The notes below the pieces were generated by a model. That model worked only from the letters and a program-made list of their open reading frames with translations. It was not told the origin of the DNA and searched no databases. From positions 1 through 39,223 of the forward strand of contig JAJRXC010000008.1 of assembly GCA_024276495.1 (NCBI GenBank): DNA of 39,223 nt. Direction: 5' to 3'. A program made the position numbers and the translations under genes. This DNA is from Actinomycetes bacterium. Its GTDB lineage: Bacteria > Actinomycetota > Acidimicrobiia > Acidimicrobiales > Aldehydirespiratoraceae. Positions 7,489 to 16,130 of the stretch are shown piece after piece (position 1 is the stretch's first letter; each line of letters starts with the position of its first letter).

Positions 7489-8976
7489 TTACTGCTCGTA
7501 GGTGGTCGTCGTCACGGGAACCGTGGTCGATGTCGACTGCGGCGCGACGCCGCCCGCCAACGCGGCGAGCTCGTCCTCGACCAGACGAACCACCAGCCGG
7601 TCGAGAGGGAGCTCGTCGTAGTCATCGGCGGAGATGTCGGTGCGGTCGCCGGTCGCGGTCGACCCGCCGGCGCCATAGGAGAGAAACACGAACCGGCCAC
7701 CGGTGACGAAGGCCAGCTCACGCATCACGTACTCGGCCTGGTCATCGGTCCCCGACGCCGCGACCGGGAAGATCTTCACCCCGGCCTCGGCCGCGGCGAT
7801 CGCGCTGGCCGTGTAGGGCTGGCGAACCTGGCGAGTCACCTGTGGCGGCGCGTCGGCGATCACGAACATCAGCTCGACCGCACCGTCACGGCGCCACGAC
7901 GGCTTCTCCAGCGCGTCGGCCAACGCCTCGTCGAGCGCCTCCGGATAGTCACCGCCGCCGTCGGCCTCGACCTCGGCCAGCGCATCGAGGAACGCGTCGA
8001 GATCGCCGGTCAGGTCGAAGGTGCGGGTCACGAAGAGATCCCCCTCGTCGCGATAGACCGTCATGCCGAACCGCACATCGGGTGCGCTGGGAAGCGCCGC
8101 GATCTCGCGGGCCATCGTGGACATGTTCTCCCGCAAACGGGCGATCTCATCGCCCATCGAACCGGTCGCATCGAGCACGAAGAGCACATCGAGCGGCACC
8201 GATCCGTCCACGCCCCCCGGGGCGTCGACCGTCACGGCCACCAACGGCTCACCCCGCACATACTCCACGTCCGTCGCGAGGTCCCCGACCCGTACGACCA
8301 CATCGATGTCGGCCGGGTCGAGCGCGCCGAGGTCCGGCGCCATGGCGACCGGGCTGAACCGCACCGAGCCGTCGGCCGTCGTTCGCAACGTCACCACCGG
8401 CGAACCAGCGGTCCGGTCCGCGGTCGACTCCCAGAACTCCACTACGGCATCGAGCACCGGCAGGCCGTTGTTCCCCGTCACCGTGAACACCGTCGAGTCG
8501 CGCAGATCGAGAGGACGAACCACGATGCCCGCGTCGGTGATCGAAGACCGATAGGAGAGAAACGACGCCACGTCCTGCGCGTCGTCGATCGACCCGGCCC
8601 GGAGAGGAGCCGCAGCGACCGGCGGCTCGATCGGCCCGATCTCACTCGACAGCTCCGGGGCCGACGCCGCGTCGCCGACCGTACCGAGATCCGCGACCGC
8701 CACTCCGTCGTCGTCGCCCACATCCGCAGGCTCCGACGCGAACTCCACCGCATCCTCGCCCGCCGCTCGCTCGTCTGCACTCGTCGTCCAATCGAGATCG
8801 TTGCCTTCGAGCCAACCCCGCGCGACCTCGGCCTCGGCACCGGTGTCGGTCTCACTCGGCGTCGACCGAGCCGGCTCGGGCCCCGACGTGTCGGAGTCGG
8901 TGATCGCCTCCCCACACGCGGCTGCGGCCAGGGAGAACACCAGAAGAAGGGGGATCGTTCGCTGCCTCATGTCCAC
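7489..8976 (-). CDS. Lipoprotein with von Willebrand factor A domain
   Basis: A 495-residue protein. The N terminus MDMRQRTIPLLLVFSLAAAACGE is a lipoprotein signal with lipidated Cys at about residue 21. An acidic, low-complexity stretch (25-130) and a beta-rich domain (150-250) follow, then a VWA domain from about 260. LFVLDATGSMGDEI gives the metal-binding MIDAS sequence D-x-T-G-S (Asp269 to Ser273); DVRFGMTVYRDEGD and ELMFVIADAPP supply later MIDAS elements. A Thr/Ser-rich tail ends the protein. It probably mediates metal-dependent protein contacts on the cell surface. An internal ATG two codons on (MRQRT) is an equal start candidate. It is the last gene of a minus-strand run with the nucleotidyltransferase and VOC genes. 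Confidence 0.85.
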   Translation of the reverse strand: MDMRQRTIPLLLVFSLAAAACGEAITDSDTSGPEPARSTPSETDTGAEAEVARGWLEGNDLDWTTSADERAAGEDAVEFASEPADVGDDDGVAVADLGTVGDAASAPELSSEIGPIEPPVAAAPLRAGSIDDAQDVASFLSYRSSITDAGIVVRPLDLRDSTVFTVTGNNGLPVLDAVVEFWESTADRTAGSPVVTLRTTADGSVRFSPVAMAPDLGALDPADIDVVVRVGDLATDVEYVRGEPLVAVTVDAPGGVDGSVPLDVLFVLDATGSMGDEIARLRENMSTMAREIAALPSAPDVRFGMTVYRDEGDLFVTRTFDLTGDLDAFLDALAEVEADGGGDYPEALDEALADALEKPSWRRDGAVELMFVIADAPPQVTRQVRQPYTASAIAAAEAGVKIFPVAASGTDDQAEYVMRELAFVTGGRFVFLSYGAGGSTATGDRTDISADDYDELPLDRLVVRLVEDELAALAGGVAPQSTSTTVPVTTTTYEQ

Positions 8977-9021
8977 TCCGACGATCGCGAGGCCGGTCTG
9001 GTTCCCGCCGACGCGGTTCCC

Positions 9022-9867
9022 TCAGTTCCGAATCGCCGCGATTCGGTGCCGCGCGACCTCGAGATCGTCGGGATTCGTCACACCCACCCACGCCTCCGAG
9101 GTCGGCACCACTCCCACCGTCAACTCACCCCGGGCCATCAGATCGTGGATGACCGAGGGAAGCAGGAACTCCGCCTCGTCGTCGCCGCCGTGCTCACGCA
9201 GGAACGACTCGAACCCGGCGTCCAGCTCGTCGAAAACCCGGTTGGGGAAAGCCCAGAAGTTCATCGACGCCACGGCGTCGTCGGCCAACGGGCCGGACGG
9301 ATCGGTCGCGGTGATCGAGCCGTCGTTCCGGCGTGCGATCCCGTGGGTCTCCACCAGACCCACGAGCTCGTCGCCGTCGACCTCACACACCCCGCGACTG
9401 ACCTCGCCGACGGCCGGAAGCGTCTGCGCCATGCGAAAGCCGGCGAGCAACGCCCGCTGCGGGTGCAATTCCCCGGCCAGGGGCACGACCGCGGCGTAGG
9501 TGCTGCGCCCGTAGTAGTCGTCGGCATTGCACACGAGGAACGGGCCATCGACCTGACCGGCCGCGGCGAGCACGGCGTGACCGGTGCCCCACGGGCGAGA
9601 ACGAGACGGGCCGTGCTCGTCTTGTCGAACGAAGGTGATCTCCACGTCGGGGTGACGCGGCCCGACATGGCGACGCACGTCGGCCTCGATCTCGGAGCGC
9701 ACGATCAAGACGACCTTCTCCACCCCGGCGGCGACCGCATCGACGATCGAGAAGTCGAGGAACGTCTCACCATCGGCACCAACCCGGGCAAGTTGCTTCG
9801 TCCCTCCGAATCTCGACCCGAGACCAGCGGCCATCACGACGAGGCTCGGCGAAGAAGGGGGCGGCAC
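9022..9867 (-). CDS. NTP-transferase family nucleotidyltransferase
   Basis: A 281-residue protein with the nucleotide-binding signature VVMAAGLGSRFGGTKQL at residues 10-26 and a metal-binding strand VCNADDYYG near 113-121, both typical of sugar-phosphate nucleotidyltransferases (GT-A fold) that make NDP-sugars. The full domain, including ASMNFWAFPNRVFDEL, is present and the length fits stand-alone members. The substrate cannot be assigned: no sugar-biosynthesis neighbours exist here. It starts 27 bp after the VOC stop and ends 45 bp before the VWA lipoprotein start, so the three probably share a transcript. Confidence 0.82.
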   Translation of the reverse strand: MPPPSSPSLVVMAAGLGSRFGGTKQLARVGADGETFLDFSIVDAVAAGVEKVVLIVRSEIEADVRRHVGPRHPDVEITFVRQDEHGPSRSRPWGTGHAVLAAAGQVDGPFLVCNADDYYGRSTYAAVVPLAGELHPQRALLAGFRMAQTLPAVGEVSRGVCEVDGDELVGLVETHGIARRNDGSITATDPSGPLADDAVASMNFWAFPNRVFDELDAGFESFLREHGGDDEAEFLLPSVIHDLMARGELTVGVVPTSEAWVGVTNPDDLEVARHRIAAIRN

Positions 9868-9894
9868 GTCGCTCAGAGTAGGAGCCGATCGGGC

Positions 9895-10404
9895 CTACAT
9901 CACGGCATTGCCGTACATCTCCCCGAGGGGATCGCTGATGATCTCGATTCGGGCGCCGTCGGGATCCCGGAAGTACAAGGAGGTCTGCACCTGCTGGGTC
10001 TCCACGCCCGCCGCGGCGAGGGCGGCCTTCTTCTCTTCCCAGTCCGCCGGTGCCATCGAGATCGCGAGATGGTGCAGACCACCCAACACCTCGACATAGT
10101 CCTCCAGACCGAGGGTGGGGAAGTCGAAGAACGCGAGCGCGTTGCCATTGCCGATGTCGAAGAAGAAGTGGGTCGACCCCTCATAGTCGCGGTTCTCGAA
10201 GAGCTCGGTGAGCGGGAAGCCGAGGATGCCCTGGTAGAAGCCGATCGTGCGTTCGACATCCGTGCACAGCAACGCCACATGGTGCACGCCCCGACCGGTC
10301 GAGTCCGGCCGATCCGCAGCATCGGCCAGATGGGCAGCCCGGAGCCGATCCCATTCATCGGTCCGGTCGGTCCGGTCGGTCGAGGTGGTCGTGTCTTCGC
10401 TCAT
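9895..10404 (-). CDS. VOC (glyoxalase/dioxygenase-fold) family protein
   Basis: A 169-residue protein with the paired beta-alpha-beta-beta-beta modules of the vicinal oxygen chelate family. Likely metal ligands are the His pair in GVHHVALLCTD (41-42), His in GGLHHLAISM (about 112-113) and Glu in YFRDPDGARIEII (about 153). The order fits glyoxalase or bleomycin-resistance-type enzymes; no substrate can be named. The first 35 residues are a polar tail with Thr-Asp-Arg repeats matching a short tandem repeat in the DNA. The start ATG at 10404 has GAGGA six bases upstream. Five 14-bp purine-rich repeats precede it. Confidence 0.85.
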   Translation of the reverse strand: MSEDTTTSTDRTDRTDEWDRLRAAHLADAADRPDSTGRGVHHVALLCTDVERTIGFYQGILGFPLTELFENRDYEGSTHFFFDIGNGNALAFFDFPTLGLEDYVEVLGGLHHLAISMAPADWEEKKAALAAAGVETQQVQTSLYFRDPDGARIEIISDPLGEMYGNAVM

Positions 10405-10413
10405 CGTGAGTTC

Positions 10414-10483
10414 CTCATCTCCTCGTCGTCATCTCCTCTTCGTCGTCTCCTCTTCGCCATCTCCCCGTCCCGCTCTCCTCGTT
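10414..10483 (-). repeat. Five 14-bp tandem repeats carrying ribosome-site-like GAGGAGA motifs
   Basis: On the minus strand the leader of the VOC gene holds units of the form GA(A/C)GAGGAGA(T/C)GA(C/G). Plus-strand bounds are 10414-10427, 10428-10441, 10442-10455, 10456-10469 and, degenerate, 10470-10483. The first three (nearest the start codon) differ at only a few positions. Each carries a Shine-Dalgarno-like GGAG. Confidence 0.8.
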
Positions 10484-10506
10484 CTGCATCGTGACCGGCA
10501 CCGATC

Positions 10507-10531
10507 CGTCAATTGTTTCAGACTTGAACAA
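10507..10531 (-). promoter_or_regulatory. Candidate promoter/operator for the VOC operon
   Basis: An interrupted palindrome, TTGTTTCAGACTTGAACAA (10513-10531, 7 of 9 pairs), abuts TTGACG (minus strand, 10512-10507), a good -35. No convincing -10 is seen, so the promoter call is tentative. The 185-bp gap 10405-10589 separates the VOC operon from the dehydrogenase gene and holds only this site and the 14-bp repeats. Confidence 0.4.
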
Positions 10532-10589
10532 CCTACCGGTGGGTTGGGCCCCGCGACGGTCGGCCTCGACACACCCGCGCCGCGCCTGC

Positions 10590-11555
10590 TCAACGGCCCG
10601 GCTCGAGGAGCACCTTGATCGCACCCGCCGACCGTTCACGGGCGGCCGCGAACGCCTCGGCTGCCGCATCGAGGGGAAAGCGATGGCTGATCATGACCTC
10701 ACCGAGCGAAGGGAGCTCGGCGAGCAGCCCGGCGGCGGTGTCGATCTCCCGCCCGGTCGGCGTGCGCCCGTACATCATCGCCGGGATCAGCTCGGCCTCC
10801 TGCATGAGGATGCCGATGTCGAGCTCCACCGGATCCCAGAACGACCCGACGACACAGATGCGGCCACCGTGCCCGACCCGTGCGACCGACTCCCGCAGCG
10901 AACCGGTCGTCCCGACCGCGTCGAACACGACATCGAAACCGTCGGCCCCACCCGCAGCTTCGTCCAACACCACCGCACCGATCAGCGCGGCCGCCGAACG
11001 CTGATGGTCGTGTCGAGCGCCGATCGTGACCGAGAAACCGGCTCGAAGGAGCACGGCGGCGGTTGCCAGCCCGATCGGTCCCGCACCGACCACCATGATC
11101 CGATCCCGATGCTGCAGCCGCGCCCGGTTCATCGCGTGCACGCCGACGGCCAGATTCTCGACCAACGACGCGTCGGCGACATCGATCCCCGACGGCAACG
11201 CCACCAGCGCAGCCTCGGGCACCATGACGAACTCGGCCATCCCACCGTCGCTGACGATCCCGATGATGTCGGGGCCCTCCGCGCACCGGTGGCGGTCCCC
11301 GTCGATGCAGGGCCGGCAGCGTCCGCACGACCGGAACGGTTCGATCGCCACCGCGGTTCCGTCGCCCAGCCGACCGGAGATCTCATGGCCGAGTACCCGG
11401 CCCTCGGCCAGACCGCTGTCGATCAGATGAAGATCCGAGCCGCAGATCCCGACCGCGGCGACCTCCACCCGGACCTCCCCGGCATCGCCGACCGCAGGCG
11501 TATCGGGCTCATCGACCACCACGGCATCACCGTCGATGATCCGGATCGCCTTCAT
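10590..11555 (-). CDS. Zinc-dependent medium-chain alcohol dehydrogenase
   Basis: A 321-residue member of the MDR/zinc alcohol dehydrogenase family, which oxidises alcohols or polyols with NAD(P). The catalytic zinc ligands are Cys38 (GICGSDLH) and His57-Glu58 (LGHEISG). The structural zinc lobe has Cys77, Cys80, Cys83 and Cys91 (CGRCRPCIDGDRHRC). The Rossmann motif GAGPIGLA is at 157-164. The protein is shorter than the usual ~345 residues but all parts are present. The end resembles polyol/threonine dehydrogenase types; the substrate is not determinable. It lies 40 bp after the histidine phosphatase gene. Confidence 0.88.
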   Translation of the reverse strand: MKAIRIIDGDAVVVDEPDTPAVGDAGEVRVEVAAVGICGSDLHLIDSGLAEGRVLGHEISGRLGDGTAVAIEPFRSCGRCRPCIDGDRHRCAEGPDIIGIVSDGGMAEFVMVPEAALVALPSGIDVADASLVENLAVGVHAMNRARLQHRDRIMVVGAGPIGLATAAVLLRAGFSVTIGARHDHQRSAAALIGAVVLDEAAGGADGFDVVFDAVGTTGSLRESVARVGHGGRICVVGSFWDPVELDIGILMQEAELIPAMMYGRTPTGREIDTAAGLLAELPSLGEVMISHRFPLDAAAEAFAAARERSAGAIKVLLEPGR

Positions 11556-11595
11556 CGCGTCGACCGGACGCGAAGACGGGAACGGAAACGGCGAC

Positions 11596-12201
11596 TCACC
11601 ACTCGATGAGGTCCCGGACGTGATGCGTCTCGTTGATCGACCGAACCGAACGCACCCCGGTGGAGCTCGCCTGCACCCGACTGATCCCGCAATAGTCGAC
11701 CGTGATCATCAACGGATCCTCGAAACGAAGGATCGTGCGCAGGAATGCCGACGTGGTCATCCCGTGGCAGAAAACGGCGACCCGCTTCGACTTGTTGGTG
11801 TCGATGATGTGTTGAAAGCCCCGACTGACCCGTTCGGTGAACGCGTCGAGTCCGTCGCTGAAGACATGGTCGTGGATGTTGCCTTCGAAGAAGTGGGCGG
11901 CGTCGGGATCATCCGGCGACATCTCCTCAGCCGGGATGTAGACGGAGTTCTTGTGGTCCGATTCCTTGATGTCGTCGAGCTCCTCCACCGTGTGACCGAG
12001 TGCCTCGGCCAGCGGCGCAGCCGTCTCGATCGCCCGGCGCATCGTCGACGACACGATGTGGTCGATCCCCTCCGAGCGCAGGTATTCGGCGGTACGTCTC
12101 GCCTGTTCGCGACCCGTGTCGGACAGGCCCGGATCGGCGGCGGTCCCGTCGCCGAGCACCTGACGCTCGGGTCGGCCGTGTCGGATGATGTAGAGGTCCA
12201 C
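11596..12201 (-). CDS. Histidine phosphatase (phosphoglycerate-mutase-like) family protein
   Basis: A 201-residue protein with the catalytic motif IIRHGRPERQ (His8 is the phospho-acceptor), LSDTGREQARRTAEYL, and the second His in VAVFCHGMTT (about 146). The family includes broad-specificity phosphatases and mutase-like enzymes; the substrate is unknown. The GTG start at 12201 is supported by TAGCCT ending exactly six bases upstream, which overlaps the stop codon of the upstream menH/menC gene (12211-12213), so the gene can have its own leaderless transcript as well as operon read-through. Confidence 0.85.
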   Translation of the reverse strand: MDLYIIRHGRPERQVLGDGTAADPGLSDTGREQARRTAEYLRSEGIDHIVSSTMRRAIETAAPLAEALGHTVEELDDIKESDHKNSVYIPAEEMSPDDPDAAHFFEGNIHDHVFSDGLDAFTERVSRGFQHIIDTNKSKRVAVFCHGMTTSAFLRTILRFEDPLMITVDYCGISRVQASSTGVRSVRSINETHHVRDLIEW

Positions 12202-12213
12202 CCGGTGAGGCTA
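12202..12213 (-). promoter_or_regulatory. Leaderless-type -10 of the histidine phosphatase gene
   Basis: On the minus strand TAGCCT (12213-12208) followed by CACCGG and the GTG start. The hexamer shares its TAG with the menH/menC stop codon. Confidence 0.45.
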
Positions 12214-14313
12214 CGACGACGGCACCAACCACGGCGAAACCGGGCCGATGGCCAGCCCATCGCCGAACCGGCGGCGCCCGTCTCCTCCGTCGGCCGCCGC
12301 GAACGACAGTCGGCCGGCCACGATCGGAACGGCGTCGGCGATCGGGGCCACGTCGGCCGTGAGCAGACGTGAGGTGTCGAGGCCGTGGGCACCCGGCAGG
12401 CCTGCGGCCGCGGCGACATGGGCCGCATGGGCGACCCCGACGGCGCTGTCGATCATCGAGGTGACGATGACCTGAACGCCGCGGCTCCGGGCATCGGCGA
12501 TGGCCCGCATGGCGAGGTCGGGGCCGCCGATCGCCTGGGGCTTGATCACGACCGCACCGATGTGCCCCGATGCCGTCAGCGGCCACAACCGTTCGAGATC
12601 GACGACGGTGCGGGCCGATTCGTCGACCGCCACCGTGATGGGGCCATCCGCCCCGATCTCGGCGATGGCCTCGATGCCGGCGACCGGTTCCTCGCACAAC
12701 TCGACGTCGAACACGGCGAGTCGTATCAGCGCGTCGAGCGCGGTGTCGTGGTCCCATCCACCGTTGGCATCGAGCCGCAGCCGCACATGGGGGGCGGCGG
12801 ATCGCACGGCCTCCGCGCGCGCCACGTCGACATCGACGGGCCCAGCCGCCACCTTCAACTTGATCGTCGAGACACCGGCGGCGACTACGGCCTCGACCTC
12901 GTCGGCGACACCGCCGGGGGACGGGGCCGACACGACGCCGTGAACCTCGACCGTATCGGCCCGGCCGGACTCGGTGCCGTGACGCGCAGCGAGATGTGCG
13001 CTCAGCAGCCGGCCGTGCCGGCGGGCGTCGAGATCGAGCATGGCCCCCGCGACCGCGGCCCGGGCGGCCGGCACTCCCGCCGAACCGGCCGTCGCGGTCA
13101 GCCCGTCGAGCACCCGCTGAGCCGCCGCGCCGTCGAACGCATCCTCGTCGGAGGGGACGACGAAACGGGTCGACAGCGCGGCGCGACAGTCCTCGAGCGA
13201 TTCGTTCGACCAGCCCGGTAGCGGCGAGGCATCACCCCAGCCCGTCATGCCGGCGACGGTGAGCGAGTACAGGATCGACTGTCGGGTCCGCGTCGCCCCC
13301 CGGGCCGTCAGCAGCTGTGACCGGAGCGGCAACCGCACGCCGTGAGTCGCCGGGCCGGTGTCGAGGTGCGTTCGCAGCTGGGCGAGCACTGCCCGCGGGT
13401 TCTCGAGGTGCGCGGCATGGCCGGCCTCGGGGATGACGGCGATCCGACCATCGGGCAGGACGTCACGCAACCCGGCCGCGATCGCCGAGAACTTCGGGTC
13501 CTCCTCCCCGACGATCAGCAACGTCGGCACCCGACATGACGCCAGGTCGTCGTGAAGCGGTCGCATCCGCCCCGTCCCTGCCGCCCGCAGGCTGCGCGCC
13601 AGTTCGGTGCCGTCGTTGCGCAGGCGCTGCGTCCGGAGCTCCGCCAGCCGCTGCGGGCCGAGACGGAGCTGGGTGTCGAACAGCGGGTTGGCCATCCAAC
13701 GATCGACGAACGCGACCAGACCGTCCTGTTCGATCGATCGGGCCAAGGCCTCGTCGTCGGTCACCCGGCGCCGCCGTTCGTTCGCGTCGGCGAGCCCGGC
13801 CGACACCCCGATGAGCGACAGGGTGTGAACCCGTTCGGGGTGGCGGCAGGCCAAGGTCAACGCGACCCGGCCACCCATCGAATATCCGATCAGATCGATC
13901 GCTTCGCGCTCGTCGAGCATCGCCAGCATCTCGATCACCTGGTCGACCATCGCGTCGACCGAATAGGACCGCAGGTCCGGTCCCGTCGATCCGCCGTGGC
14001 CGATCAGGTTCACCGCGATGACCCGTCGGCCCGGTTGATCCACGTGGCGGGATCGGTCCGGGCGGGCCGGGTCGGCCGGACTGTCGGCCCCCGGCGCCAC
14101 GGCCGGCGCGGCGGGCCCACCTGTCGCGAGCGGCGCCGCCAGCGGATCCATCGTGGAGGCGTCGCCGGTGAAGCCGTGGAGCATCACGACCGGGCGGTCG
14201 GTGTCCGTGGGGCCGGGCCGTCGTCCACCGGCTCCGGACCGGATCCCGACGACGAGCCGCACCCCATCGGCCAGACCGAGCCGGCGGATCGTGGGCGCCG
14301 CCGGGTCGGTCAT
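12211..14313 (-). CDS. menC: Fusion of MenH-like alpha/beta hydrolase and o-succinylbenzoate synthase (MenC)
   Basis: A 700-residue two-enzyme protein. Residues about 1-325 are an alpha/beta hydrolase of MenH type: HGFTG (46-50), GHGGS, nucleophile Ser145 in GYSMGG, and His299 in EAGH. MenH removes pyruvate from SEPHCHC to give SHCHC. Residues about 330-700 are an enolase-superfamily MenC, which dehydrates SHCHC to o-succinylbenzoate: Lys485 and Lys487 (KLK), metal ligands Asp515 (DANGG), Glu541/542 (CEEP) and Asp564 (VDES), and Lys591 (IKPQ). A Pro/Ala-rich insert sits at 62-95. The ATG overlaps the menD stop by four bases. The MenH assignment rests on fusion and position; MenC is clear. Confidence 0.88.
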   Translation of the reverse strand: MTDPAAPTIRRLGLADGVRLVVGIRSGAGGRRPGPTDTDRPVVMLHGFTGDASTMDPLAAPLATGGPAAPAVAPGADSPADPARPDRSRHVDQPGRRVIAVNLIGHGGSTGPDLRSYSVDAMVDQVIEMLAMLDEREAIDLIGYSMGGRVALTLACRHPERVHTLSLIGVSAGLADANERRRRVTDDEALARSIEQDGLVAFVDRWMANPLFDTQLRLGPQRLAELRTQRLRNDGTELARSLRAAGTGRMRPLHDDLASCRVPTLLIVGEEDPKFSAIAAGLRDVLPDGRIAVIPEAGHAAHLENPRAVLAQLRTHLDTGPATHGVRLPLRSQLLTARGATRTRQSILYSLTVAGMTGWGDASPLPGWSNESLEDCRAALSTRFVVPSDEDAFDGAAAQRVLDGLTATAGSAGVPAARAAVAGAMLDLDARRHGRLLSAHLAARHGTESGRADTVEVHGVVSAPSPGGVADEVEAVVAAGVSTIKLKVAAGPVDVDVARAEAVRSAAPHVRLRLDANGGWDHDTALDALIRLAVFDVELCEEPVAGIEAIAEIGADGPITVAVDESARTVVDLERLWPLTASGHIGAVVIKPQAIGGPDLAMRAIADARSRGVQVIVTSMIDSAVGVAHAAHVAAAAGLPGAHGLDTSRLLTADVAPIADAVPIVAGRLSFAAADGGDGRRRFGDGLAIGPVSPWLVPSS

Positions 14314-16130
14314 GTCACCGAGGCACGAACGGCGGCCGCGATGGCCCGCCGCTGGTTGAGATCCGCATCACGATCGAGCGGAACGACGAGCAGGTCGATG
14401 CCGGGAGTGTGAGACGCCGTGGCCGCCGCGAGGGCCCCCTCAAGAGCCGCCGCCGATGTGATCTCGGTCGCCCGCACCCCGCCGATGCCGTCGAAGGCCT
14501 GCAGATCGATGCCGTGCGGCGTGCGAAACAACGCCTCGAAATCGATCTCCTCGCCTCGGGCCGCGATCGGCAGCATCGAGAAGATCCCGCCACCGTCATC
14601 GTCGACGCACACGATCGTCAGGTGCACGCCGGCGCGGGCGGCACCGACGAGGGCACCGAGGTCGTGCAGCAGGGCGAGGTCTCCGATGAACAAGACGACC
14701 GGTCCGGTGTGGCGCGACGCGAGACCGAGCGCGGTCGACGTGATCCCGTCGATTCCGCTCGCTCCCCGGTTGCCGACGAACCCGATCGCGGGCCCGTCGG
14801 CCGCCACGAACGAGTCGAGGTCGCGCACCGGCATCGAGTTCGATGTCATCACGAGGGCCCCGGTCGGGACCGATCCGGCGACGGTCCGGGCCACTGTGGC
14901 GCTCAGCAGCGGACCGTCCGCGATCGTGTCGGCGATGGCCTGGCCGGCCGCGAGATCCAGCTCCATCCAGCGTGATCGCCAGGCGTCCGACGCGTCCGAC
15001 GCGCTCGACGCGCCCGACCGATCGGCTCGATCCGGTTCGGCGAGCCGAGCGAGCACGGTGACGGGATCGTCGGTGAGGTGATGCGTCACCGTGAACGAGG
15101 CCTCGTTCCATCGCCGGGCCGGATCGAGCAGCATCAGCGGGGCGTCGTGACGTTCCAGCCACAGCCGCACGGATTTGGTGGTCGGGCTGCCACCGACCCG
15201 CACGACCAGGTCCGGCCGCAGCTCGGCGGCGATCTCGTCGATGCGCAGCAACTGGTCGGCGTGGGCGACACGCGTCGCGCCGAGGTCGTCGTCGACCCGA
15301 CGGAGTCCGGAGATCGGCTCACCGATCACCGGCCAGCCGGCGCGGGCCCCGGCGGCCAGGGCGGCATCGACGATCGCCCGGCGCCCCGCAGGCGCCGGGT
15401 GGGCATCGGGACCGATGATGACGACCCCGCGGACCGCTGGGCCGATCGGCGACAGATCGATGTCGCCGACGGCCGTCGACGTGGCCGGCCGAGCCGTCGA
15501 CTCGGCCTCGGCCTCGGCGTCGACCACCGGCACCGCCCCGACCGGTTCGAGCGGCTCCCGCAGCGGCCAGTTGAGATGGACCGGACCGGAATCGATCGCC
15601 GAGGCCGAGTCGACGGCTCGACGGGCGACGATGCGGGCCTGTGCCGGGGTCCACGCCGGGGTCCCGGCAACCGGAAGGTCGACCATCCAACGGAGTGTCG
15701 GCCCGTAGATGCCCACCTGATCGATCGTCTGGCCGGCCCCCCAGCCCCGCAGCTCGGGAGGTCGGTCGGCGGTGCACACGATCATCGGCACGCCGCTGTG
15801 GTGGGCCTCCACGACGGCGGGAAGATAGTTGGCGGCCGCGGTCCCCGAGGTGCAGACGAGCACCGACGGTCGTCCCGTCGCCCTGGCCTGGCCGAGGGCG
15901 AAGAACCCCGCCGACCGTTCGTCGATCTGGATCCAGGTCCGCAACGCCGGCTGGGCGTGAAGGGTCAGCGCCAGCGGGGTCGACCGGGAGCCGGGGCTGA
16001 TGACCACGTCACGCACCCCCTGCTCGACGAGACCGGCCGCGAACGCCGCGATCACGTCGTACACCGGGTCCGGACCGAGCGTCGGGAGGGAACCGGACGC
16101 GGGCTCCGAACCGGGTGGACGGCCGCTCAT
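14310..16130 (-). CDS. menD: MenD, SEPHCHC synthase (thiamine-diphosphate enzyme)
   Basis: A 606-residue enzyme that joins isochorismate and 2-oxoglutarate with loss of CO2, the first committed step of menaquinone synthesis. N-terminal motifs: VISPGSRSTPLAL (43-55) and IDERSAGFFALGQARATGRP with Glu71, the thiamine-activating residue. The C-terminal thiamine/metal site is GDLALLHDLGALVGAARAG followed by VDDDGGGIFSML. The length is slightly over the usual ~560. The start ATG overlaps the stop of the upstream gene (ATGA), and its stop overlaps the start of menH/menC, so the three enzymes should be made together. Confidence 0.95.
   Translation of the reverse strand: MSGRPPGSEPASGSLPTLGPDPVYDVIAAFAAGLVEQGVRDVVISPGSRSTPLALTLHAQPALRTWIQIDERSAGFFALGQARATGRPSVLVCTSGTAAANYLPAVVEAHHSGVPMIVCTADRPPELRGWGAGQTIDQVGIYGPTLRWMVDLPVAGTPAWTPAQARIVARRAVDSASAIDSGPVHLNWPLREPLEPVGAVPVVDAEAEAESTARPATSTAVGDIDLSPIGPAVRGVVIIGPDAHPAPAGRRAIVDAALAAGARAGWPVIGEPISGLRRVDDDLGATRVAHADQLLRIDEIAAELRPDLVVRVGGSPTTKSVRLWLERHDAPLMLLDPARRWNEASFTVTHHLTDDPVTVLARLAEPDRADRSGASSASDASDAWRSRWMELDLAAGQAIADTIADGPLLSATVARTVAGSVPTGALVMTSNSMPVRDLDSFVAADGPAIGFVGNRGASGIDGITSTALGLASRHTGPVVLFIGDLALLHDLGALVGAARAGVHLTIVCVDDDGGGIFSMLPIAARGEEIDFEALFRTPHGIDLQAFDGIGGVRATEITSAAALEGALAAATASHTPGIDLLVVPLDRDADLNQRRAIAAAVRASVT

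Noticed and set aside
6496-10494. A 1332-codon open frame on the plus strand
   Set aside because: It is rich in Arg, Pro and His with no domain pattern and runs antisense or out of frame across five well-supported genes (DUF222-HNH, VWA, nucleotidyltransferase, VOC); a product of GC skew at codon positions.
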